Part shown: in pieces, positions 33,035 through 43,900 of the stretch | How the letters are laid out: every line of letters starts with the position of its first letter | Position numbering within the stretch: position 1 is the stretch's first letter | From: Bimastos eiseni | Taxonomy: Eukaryota; Annelida; Clitellata; Crassiclitellata; Lumbricidae | Direction: 5' to 3' | Assembly: GCA_959347315.1 (NCBI GenBank) | Contig: OY365822.1 | Coordinates: 6,682,641-6,746,640, forward strand | DNA: 64,000 bases | Translations under genes and position numbers: made by a program | The notes under the pieces: generated by a model | What the model was told of the DNA's origin: nothing | Database searches by the model: none | What the model saw: only the letters and a program-made list of their open reading frames with translations

Positions 33035-36000
33035 TTCCTCCTGTGGCATCTCTTCGTTGGCGGGGTTCCAGCTTTCTCTTTTTCATCACCAGACTATTCG
33101 CACGAATACCATTTTGTTTCGCGTCACGCCGTTCAACGGCGCGTGTCCGATATCGAGAGTGTTTTAAGGTCTGTCTTGTGCGGACGTTACGGATTCATTT
33201 TTTGTAAGCGTAAAGATATTATGACGAGCAATCATTCTTTTGTGTTTCTTTATGATTTTATCGACCGTTAGCGTTAGGTTTGCTTAGTTGCCTTTTAACG
33301 CTTCAGACGATGCTAGTGTTTCCTCTCGTTTTCTTAAGTACTAACAGGATCATTAACAGGAAGTTCTGTTTATGTTGTTCGTCGTTTCGTGGAGAATTAG
33401 CTCGGGGTCTTAATCAAAAATCGTCTGATGTTGTCATGTGGCGCACAGTCTAGTGGCAGTCTGACAGGCGGCTTCTTTTTTGGCTGAAATACTGACTTGT
33501 GCTCCTACTGCAGCAAAACACACTTGATTGTAACAGCTTTCATTCATATGTGTTAATTGATTAATGCAGTGGCTTGATTAATAATGATGAGTTTATTAAC
33601 TAGAACACGTTGAGCGATATTGTATTAAAATCTTGCTTTCTGGGCCGGAAACACTGGGTTTTTTGTTGCCTGCTATATGGTGACGCTATGTCATGATTAG
33701 CGATTTTGTTGACAAGTTATTCCACCAAATGAGGCAGCTTACAGTGTTTCGAATACACAAAATCTCTTCTTGTTTTCTACACACAGTGTCTGTTTGAATC
33801 ACGTCTAAGCTTTGTTCGAGTTTAAAAACCTGTTTCCGAGTTGGGCATCTGTATCTGAGTTTGTATTAAGAAGTTAATTGAATAATTATTTTTAAAATTA
33901 TAAATAATTAATGAATAAGTAATGGAGTTTGTTTCTTATCAGTGACTTACCAAGGCAAGCCGTGTCGGAGAATCTTGTAGAAACCTTTCTGCAGTCTAGT
34001 TTACATGAAACTCGCAGGAATCTTTGGTAAAAGAAACGTGCATTTGAAGCCTATTGTGGATTGAGACACTTCACAAACTCGCTATTAAATATTTCTTGAC
34101 CTAGTGCAAGTAGCAGCGTGTGGTATGGTCACAGCCGTTGCTCTCTGATTCACTACTTGTGTGAGCAAGTGTATCCAGGCTCAGTTGATTATGAGAGCAT
34201 TACTTTTTCGTAGATTACCATTTGACTGAAAGCGTAATTTCTTGTAATTGAATCATTGTGGCATTGTTGAGATGTAACCTTCAGCAGTTGTTTCATTTTG
34301 TTTTGTTAATGTAATCATTTTGTACAGAATATCGAATCTAGACTTCAGTCGGCATGTGCATAGCATCTTTCATATCTGTTCTAAGTGGATATTGTAATAC
34401 GCATTTGACAGCTGCGTTACACTCGTTCTTGCTGGACACGTTTACGACACTGCCTTTATGCGACAGCAATGCGTAACTGTAAACCGTAAAGAAGGGTGCT
34501 GTAGTCGTCTTGTGTGAACTGCACTGATTTGTTTGCCTTTAAATACAAAGGCCATTCAACTTACAATATTTACAAAACAACTTAAATTTAATATTGCCCT
34601 CCATACAATGTTCAGAACTGCTCAAAGCCTCAACCTTGATTTTTTGACTTGATGACATTAACTTCAGTCAAAGAAGTGATGGTTCTTTCTGGCATGAATG
34701 ATGTTCTAGTTAGATAAAAGGTATGCGTGTATCTTGGCATCGAATATATCGTCAGCTGTCGGTAGCTTGTTAGAATGCCACTGTTTCTAAATCATTTGAA
34801 ATCATCAAGCGCAACATGTTGATCATTGACAGTTCTCCTACACCTAGGAAATAGTCTCCACTGGCGGGCATGCACAACCCATCTTGCACTTAATGAGTGG
34901 TGGTTATTATTAATTACTAATTAACAAGATATTGTTTTGATGGATAAGGTTGCACTTCACTTTGTCATTTTTGCACTGCGATTTGGTTGTTGTTAATTGT
35001 TAAACTGCACTTAAGCACTTTGTTTCTGCAATACAGTCTGCACTTCAGTAGGGCAGTTATTTAATCCAGGGAGTTTTCTTCTTTGAACAAACGATGGCGT
35101 ATGGGTGGGAGGGCTCGAGGGGGTACTCTAAAAAAAATCATTGCCTTATTGAAGCTTGCACCTAATGCTTACAAAATTTTAATTTATATTTTGTTTGTTT
35201 ATTTTTGGTAATCTTAAAGAAGCAACAATCAATCAGGATGTTTAAAAATCTGAGGATTATAATGATGTCATTTCATTGGTGCTGTGGAGGCATAAACCAG
35301 ATGGGAGTTGGGTTAAACATATACATTACAGGGCTTGCATGTGACTAAATGGCCCTGTACCTATCAGTGACAATTGACAGAACTGTTTCCAGACTGCTGT
35401 TTTCTTGTCTTCGTTTTGCAACTTTGTGGAAATCACGTTTACGACACTGCTTTACGTTACAACAGTGCCTAACTGTAAAACGTAAAGAAGGGTGCCATAG
35501 TTTTCTTAATTTTTGCAACTTTGTGGAAACCACTTTTACGACACTGCTTTGTGCGTGGTTTGGACAAAGTTGCAACAAGGAGATTTTCCAAGTTTCAATG
35601 CTTTTCGTTAATATCTGGTGTTCTTTTACACTGCTAAACAGTTTTGTGGAGTCGGTTAATAATTACTGTATTTGAGATTTGTAGCGAATGAGATACTATT
35701 TAATTATGTGCATCAATTGAGAAATTGTTGATTGTCGATTAAATGCTGATGACAGATTGATTGCCACCAACAAATACTTGATTGCATGCATGCGCAACTC
35801 GGCTGCGAAAACTTTGTCTGCTGGTGTTGACTTTTAATCTGATTAAACTTGGTTGTAACTGAGTCGTGTGTTCTTCTGAGATTTGTCAATAGGTGGCAAT
35901 AGCTCCTGGAAAAGTGTTTCTGGCACATTGCTTTTTCCTTTCTGTCCATTCAAATATTTATAGATTAAATCGATTTAATCGTAATTTATATTTTAATCAT

Positions 36001-36180
36001 AACTTTCAACTACAGTTACACATTTGATGACGTAATGGTGATTTACATCGAGTAGCTGCTCTAGTCACTCTATTAACTGAAATGCTTGCAAGAAGACAGT
36101 CAGAGGTGGAGACTTAGGGGGGGACAGGAGGGGTCGATCCCCTCCGAAATTTCAGGTGGGGATTGAACTGCCTATATCAC
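33035..36180 (+). other. DLG 3'UTR and downstream DNA
   Basis: No further exon is seen. The 3'UTR end cannot be fixed from sequence. The region is AT-rich and mostly unique, except for a repeated block (TTTACGACACTGC with CGTAAAGAAGGGTGC) at about 34441-34503 and 35437-35498, with a third half copy at about 35534. Confidence 0.5.
34438..35550. repeat. Repeated stem-loop block, three copies
   Basis: CGTTTACGACACTGC followed within 55 bp by CGTAAAGAAGGGTGC occurs at 34438-34503 and 35435-35498. Only the first half recurs at about 35533. In the second copy CTTTACGTT and AACGTAAAG form a 9-bp stem. Confidence 0.65.
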
Positions 36181-36185
36181 CCCAA

Positions 36186-36654
36186 GGGCCCATCCATGTA
36201 TTACGTATGCAAAGAAAATTGGATTTTCCGACCCCTCCCCTGTTGCACCCATGCGTACGGACATTTGAGCTCTGCCCCCGCCCCCTATTGCAAAGGATTA
36301 AATAGCTAAAAACATCTATAAGACATTGATCTTAACACAGGCTATATAGTTTTGTTAAGCATGATGTTTAACAGTGTAAGTTTGTTAACTGTTATGAAGA
36401 AATAAAAAAACTAACAACATTTGTATTTGAAACCGTTTTAATGCTACATAAAATTGATTAAGCATGAATATAGTCTGTGATTAGGTTTACAGTTTTGTTT
36501 TTCATATTCTGTATTGTGGATGTCATAATTAGACAATTATATTTGCGTACGTATATATTTTCGGGACCCCCTCCCCACCATACGCACCCGTACGCAAAAT
36601 GGCCGAAATTTTAAACCCTTCCCCCTCGCTGCGTACGTAATATGTGGACGGCCC
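36186..36654. mobile_element. Fold-back MITE, ~25-bp terminal inverted repeats
   Basis: The left end GGGCCCATCCATGTATTACG and the reverse complement of the right end, GGGCCGTCCACATATTACGT, match over about 25 bp, and the pyrimidine-rich CCCCTCCCC subterminal parts also pair. A CAA triplet flanks both ends and may be the target duplication. No transposase inside. Confidence 0.75.
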
Positions 36655-37782
36655 CAATGCTTCATAAACATTGCAAAATATTTTCAGTTTTTTACAGTGT
36701 TTTCCACTTTTCATCCTTTTTTGTTGCATCCATGTTTGGGAATTGAAATTGTTTCCAGACCTCTCTCCTAACCCCATTTTTTACCTATCTCTCCTCAAAC
36801 CCAGGACAAGCCTGCACTTATGAATCCAGTAACCCCCCGTTCAAACCCATCATCCTTTAACCCTTTAAAAAGACCAGCATAATTTATTATGCCTTACATT
36901 TCACTACGCGCTAGTCGATAGTGGGTTAAACTCTTGTCCGATACCCGTTTACTACTCCTATTAAGTTCACTGCTCGATCCTATATGTTGTTATTTCAATT
37001 GTGCCTCCCTTTCCCATCTCTCCCACCTTGTTTAAATTTGGAGATCTACAGATCTCAGTTAAGTTCAAGTGCATAAATTAGCGTCCTAAATGATTCGCGA
37101 GATGGCTTCGGCGTTGCGTCGCTTGTGATGAACATCTTTCATTTGATGTTTCGTTGGCCTACGAAAAATTTCTGAACACATAATTGTAAAGCAAGTAAGT
37201 AAGTATATTCTTTAATCAGTTGTTAGCAAGCGCACGAGATGTACAGAGATAATTACATAGTAGGCCTACTAGCAAAAATATGCATATATAATTAAACATA
37301 ATTCATTCGAAAGCATAGAAAACTTTATGAAATGTTGGATAACAACTGAAGGCAGGGCAGAAAAGAAGTCAATGGGGATATAGGCGCTGATATAGTATTC
37401 TAATATTGAAGCCACACCGGGTGAAATCATCAGCCCGAGAAAGAGAACAGACCTATTATGGGCACGTGGACGCAGTTGGCTAGTCCTTCATTCGCTAAAC
37501 TAAACTAAACTAACCAATCCAAAAACCTAAACAACCCCAAAACTTCACAAGCCTTGAGTAGAATTAGCCGGCTGCTTGCAACGGCTCGATATTTTTGACT
37601 CGCTTTCAGATTATCCGCTCAGCTCGCATATGACTCGATATAGAACGTCACGTGCAGTCGATGTTGCTTACATTTGGCGAGAGGGATTTGGGAAGTGTTC
37701 AATTTTTAACTATTGCTTCAAAGTTCGCACCATTCTCGAGTCGTTTGGAAGTTTATTTTTGGTTTGCGATAAATAGACCGAA

Positions 37783-38291
37783 ATGCCGACTTTTAAGCTA
37801 GCCCACCCGTCATATTTGCTGCTCGTAATTCAGCTCCTAGGCTGCGCTTGTGTCTGCTTTTCAAGTGAGTTCCGCACGGAGGAGTCAATCGCAAGATCTC
37901 TGAGGACCCAAAATGTCAACCCCACAATGCACCGTATTCGGATTGCCCAGGCGAACACAGCCAGCTATTCTTCGCCTACTCCAGCTAGCGGCCGACGGAG
38001 GTCCGAGGGAAAGTTCATTCCCGGCCAGCTGGCCCCGGCCTTCAAGTTGCCCACCCTAGACGGGTCCCTGGTCTACCCTGGACCAGTCATCAATCGGACA
38101 ACGCCGGTGATATTCCACTCGTATAATCCTGATTCCGCATTCCTGCAATGTCTCTGGAACTGTTCCGGGTCAGTGGAAGACTTCGTGACGTCGTCGCCGG
38201 CCGACGTTCATTACGTATTCATGTCGTCATCGCGCGATGCCATCGGTGACGTCACCTGGATGAGATCGAGGCTGAAAAGTGTGGCGCTAGG
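37783..38291 (+). CDS. PNGase F-like exon 1: signal peptide and Trx-like part
   Basis: The ATG at 37783 (GAAATGC) precedes MPTFKLAHPSYLLLVIQLLG. The exon then has SEGKFIPGQLAPAFKLPTLD and HSYNPDSAFLQCLWNCSGSV. Donor CTAGG|GTAAGG, phase 2. The site of a classic CxxC is replaced by CLWNC, so redox activity is doubtful. Confidence 0.88.
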
Positions 38292-40227
38292 GTAAGGAAG
38301 AGGATTCTGTCATGTCACAATATTTCGGCTCCTCTGCATATTCTATCAAGTTAAGAGCATGACACATCACATGAAAAGAAGATATTGTATGTGTGTTTGC
38401 ATGTATTTAGGTATGTTTTTATATATGCATGTATGTATAATATGTATTAATGTTGTTATAGACTGTATTTATGCATGTATACATGTGTACTTAATTGTAT
38501 ATATCATGACACCACCCGGTGGTGGGTTCGACTACCTGGAATTGGCTTCGCAAAGAGCTGTGCCTCCAGCCTGCAAACTCTTCGCCTGTATTCCACTCCT
38601 CAATCCATTCAATTAGGCCATTGTTGGATGGGGAGCGCCTCTCAGTAGACATCTTGAAGTGGTGCATTATTAAGTGCTTATCCATTGATTGATTGAATAC
38701 AATACGATTACATTCTGATAATTAATTATTGCCCTTCCAACAAAGTTTAGAAATTCAAACGGAAGTGTATGCGTACTGTCCACATTACAGGCCAGCTGCA
38801 CTAACTAAGTGCCTCTCAATAGATATCTTGAGCATTTTATTAAGTTCTTATTGAACGATTGATTGACTTAATATAGCTCCATTTGAATATCTTACAAAAT
38901 CGCTGTTAGAAATCTGTCTGTCTATCTGGTAAGCTGTGGTGTGGAATTTGTTTTTTAGACAAGAGAAGCTACATCATAAACGTTGGCTGTGGACACATTT
39001 GGCCGATCGGCTGCATTTCGTTACAATATCTACGTGGAAACTAAGAGATTTGGGCATCTGGGTTCCCGATCTATTGCAGGAATGGTCCTGTGAGGATCAT
39101 AACTGTGGTCTTGATCAGGTCGTGATCGAGAATTCTGATGAACCACGTAGGTAGTAATACCTCATCATCATCGGTTCCTGGCATCACTTGTTCGGCAGGC
39201 AATGGGCCTGACTGAACAATCTTCATTCATTGATTGAATGATCTTCATCTGTTGATTGAATGATCTTCATTTGTTGATTGAATGATATTCATTTGTTGAT
39301 TGAATGATCTTCATTGACTTCATTCATTGACTGAACAACCTTCTTCCATTCAATGAATGACCATTCATTTATTGAACGGCCTTCAATTGTTGTAAGCATA
39401 CTTCAAGACAAAATGCGATCACATAACCTGTAAATGTAATGTAATGTAAATCCTTAAAAATTTATCAGCACCCACATAAGTCAAGTCATGATATGGTTTC
39501 AAGAACCACTCCCCTCTCCTGCCCTGTATGATTTTTGGTCTGGAGAAATACCGGTAGGGTTGCTGTTTCATACTGTCCCTTTTGTATCAGGCAGTTTTAC
39601 ATTATACTTTGAAAGTACTCAGTCACCAAATAAAATTTTATTCAAAATTTTTTTATTTCAATATGCTGGGTAAACACATCTTAACAGTTCCTAAGATGTG
39701 GTTCACACAACTGAAATCACAGGTGAACTGTTTAGTGTCATATGACTGATGATTTGTCCTCCATAAGGGAGAGATAGATTAGTAGGGCAGGTAGCATTTG
39801 TACACTTTAGCAGGGTGCTTGACATATGTTAAGGTCTCTGGCCTGCACCAACCTGGTGTTAGTTATGAGTCAAGAGAAGCCTGAAGTGGGTTGACCTGCT
39901 TTTCTTAATGACAGTAAAGGCATTCAGATAATGGGGGTACTCAGTAGTGTAGCGGTTAGCTTGCTGCTCTAAAGTTCAAATTCCTGCCAGGGTTAATATT
40001 TCAGCCCCATAAGCACCCACTAGCCAACTCAGCTATATAGTGAGTACACTGACCGTACACTGTCGGTGGGAAGATGAGACGGTGAGGCAGAGGACCAGCC
40101 ATCAGCACTCATATGCTGAGGCTAAGAAAATGAAGTCGCTGATGCTGCAAACCAACGGCTGCCTCAGGAGTAGCTTAAGGGACTTTTCTTCGATTATTAT
40201 GCACAAAGAATCAGCTATGTTCGGACA

Positions 40228-40273
<46 letters not shown>

Positions 40274-40848
40274 TAATAATTATCATAATCTGGAAAATGC
40301 AGTGATTGTCTATTTCTAAGATGATATTATTTTTATTTAGTTGTGTCCCTGATTCTTCCTCGGCTTGATGCGCGCTACGACTGGCTTCCTTCTCCCGGCA
40401 CGACCTTCAACAATAGAACTCTTCCAGCTAAGGTCATTGGAGATGGTTGTGCTGCTGATGAAAGAGCAAAAGGCGTCGTCGCTATTCTGTCTGAAAAGAA
40501 CTGTGACTACTTCGTCAAGGTTGGAATTTCTTATGCTCTTGCAGCCTTACATTTAGTGCCTCACGCGTCATTAGTTTGCTGGGATGTTATTTTTACACGT
40601 ATGGAATCATTACGGATGTTGCTGTAGTGGACCGCTATGCTGCAGCATTGTATCTTCTCTGTTGTGGGTCCTACCACCACTTGGAATGGGCTTCAGTTGG
40701 ACCTCTGGCTTTCCTTTGGACATCTAGCTGTTATCTAGGAACTCTCATCTTTTTCCTACTCTTCTCTTGAATCTGTCCTCTTTGACCGTGGTTGGACTGG
40801 GAGTTTCTCTGAGTAGATTTCTTTAAGAGGTGCTATATCAAGTTTAAT

Positions 40849-40904
<56 letters not shown>

Positions 40905-43900
40905 TGACTGACTGACTGACTGACTGACTGACTGACTGACTGACTGACTGACTGACTGACTGACTGACTGACTTGTTCATAATCGAGTCCTGTTAATCTG
41001 ACAAATTTTGGGTGTTGATTGGTATTCATCTCACCAATAATTCTGTATGTTTTGTTTACTTCTAATAGTTTAAGGCGATGGCCAAATCCGGGTCCTTGGG
41101 TGTCCTTGTTCTTCAGGATGTTTCCCCACAGCCGCCCGACATGAACTGCTTAGGCGACGAATGTAATGTTCCCCTCAACATTCCAGCTTCGACTGCTCCG
41201 ACTAGTCAGTTCATCAGAAAGTATGTCTGTAAACTTTAATCTTTGATTTTGCTTAGGTGTCTGCCAGACTGCTACATCTATAGGACTCCGTAGTGTATGT
41301 GATATCGCAATTTTTCGCATATATTGGCAGTTTTTTGCATACATTGCTAAATGGAAAGTTTTCACAAATTATTGCATAAAGTTCTGAAATTTCGGTCAGT
41401 GTCAACTATAATTGGCTTGTCTAGGGTATTATTAGCCTATAGAGGCTATTGTTTTACTGACCAGACGACGTAATTGTTGATGATTAGGACCTGTGGTTTA
41501 TGCAATTATGCAATTTTTCGCATAATTTAAGAAATTTTTTTTCATAATTCGCGGAGGCTTATACATGTCCCTCAACAATGGAGGACTGCTCTCACGAAAG
41601 TCATTGGGGCAACTTCCGCCTACATTTCCCACTTTAAACTTTCCTCTAATTGTGACGAGATCTCTCAATGAGATCTTGCCCACCCATTTATTGAACAGAG
41701 CAATTGCTTCTAGGTTTGCATGGCATAGAAATCCCCGAGTGAGGATCATGCACCTATCGTAGCGTATCATAATTGTAATCGTACACTCATAAATTTCAAA
41801 CTAAAAGGTTAATTGTTGACTTATGTATAAATGGTAGTATAGGACTTCTTTCGTACATGTACTCATTTCTTTCTTCGTTTGCACTTCGTTTGAATTGACG
41901 TAACACACTCACCTAAACCACTACAAACCATTACAGAGACGCAAACCTCACCATCCGTTACCAGAACGTAGCGTCGGAAAACTTCTTTGCGGCCATAGAC
42001 CAGAACGGTCGGTTGGCGGAGGTCGGTTGGCTGTTACATCCATCGCTCGTCTACCTTCCGTGGCAGGCGCAGTGGTTCGACTACAGGCGTCAACTGGACG
42101 TTCGTCTCTCCTCAAAAGTCCTCTCCATCAACATCTTCAACGACTCCGTGATGCACGGAGACAAGGGCGCTTCAGTCAGTGTCAGTCTTCCACCGCTCGA
42201 GGTTCTGAGGAAGTACAAGGAGCTGGAGTTGGATTTCTCGCTGTCGTGTCCCGGAGAGAGGGATGAGGCATGTCCGCACTGGGATCGCACGATCCAGGTG
42301 TTTGTCTGCTGCAGGGATAAGTCCGATCTGTGCGGAGCGGAACTCGGCCGATGGATCAGTCCGTTTCGGAGGTATTTGGATGGACGGAATTTTGGCTGTT
42401 ACGGTCGTGATTGTTAGAAATATTCGGACAAGTTCGACATAAGGTTAAGGTCAACGAATGTCCGATCAATATAAATATGAGTTCAAGGTCAATAGATATT
42501 CAATCAAATTCAATGTGAGATCAAGGTCAATATATGTCTGATCTAGGTCAATGTAGGGACAAGGTAACTGAATATCTGATCGAGGTCAATGCGAGGTCAA
42601 GGTGAATGAATATCCAATCAAGGTCAATGTAATTTTCTTTTAGGTTCTAATGATATCCAGATGTGATGCTATCATCAGCTTTATGTATATGAATCTGCTC
42701 TGAAGCTAAAGTTTTGATATCTATTTTGCCGAGCTACATGCCTAATTACAACTGATGTTTTGCACACCTCTACCCCCTAACATATGCTTCATTGATATCC
42801 CTCTATACTTAACCAGGGGTGTAACAAGTGGGGGCAGAGGAGCACCGGCCCCCCAGTTTTAGTGCTCAGTACCCCCCATGTGCTCCCCAAATCGGTTATT
42901 TTTATATTTATCCAATGAGTTTTTAAGATTACTTTTGTTAAGATAATTTGTGCCCCCATATTTTTCCAAATTTCTGGGGGGCAAAATTCAAAAAGTGGGA
43001 GGGCAAAAAAAATGTTTGGTGCTTCGCACAATTTTTTGCAATTATGTCCCCCCACTTTTCAAAACCTTGTTACACCTCTGATACTTACCTACACATTGTT
43101 GACACATTTTCAGACGAATTGGAAGATGGTTGACCTCGGTGGGGCCACTGATTCCATTGTTGGAGACGGAGCAATGTACGTTCAAGGTCACTGGAGCATT
43201 AGCGGACGAGTTGTGGAGGCCAACGTTGAATCTGCGGTTCATTCAACCATCCGAGAGTTTGAGTTCCGAGCGACCGTCGCTTGTGAAGCGATGGATTAGT
43301 GGAACATTCACCTTTGATAAGAACTACAACAAGAAGTTTGAGGAGTTCCAGCTCCAATTGACGGAAATCAAGTGGAAACGGGTGAGATAATTCTTCTACG
43401 GTCATACTTCGTTTTCTGGTTTCTTGGAATTATTCTGGTTCGATTTCTTCAGTTTTCTGTTTGCTCTAATTCTAAAGTCTTTCCTCTCTTTCTTGCTGAG
43501 GGTTTGCCATTGGACGGAGGGAGGAGGCTGAATGAAGCCGAAGTATCTCGTCAACCAGATATTTCTGGGCAAGACCCCACTGAGTCTTGAAGATTAGAAT
43601 GAGGATTTTAGATTGTATGCAAGCATGGAAAGGGAGCAGAGGCGGCGATCTCGCTTGACAGGTGGGGGGACACCCAATGAGAGGAGTAGGAAATGTGAGG
43701 GGACGCACATATAAATTTTCCCTTCTCTGTAAAAGGTGGGGGGACTTGCCCCCTCGACCTCAGGATCGCCGCCCCTGAGAGTGAGCATCCTTACTCATCC
43801 TCTGCTCTGTTATTCCTCTTTATGCTCCTTATCCTTTTCTTCCTTATTTAACATCTTCCTTCTCCTTCTCCTCCTCCTTCTCCTCCTCCTCCTCCTTCTC

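Noticed and set aside
43012..43299. Frame MVDLGGATDSIVGDGAMYVQ as the coding frame of PNGase F-like exon 6
   Set aside because: It is one base out of phase with exon 5, ends early in a stop, and lacks the GRWLTSVGPLIPLL continuation seen in the correct frame.
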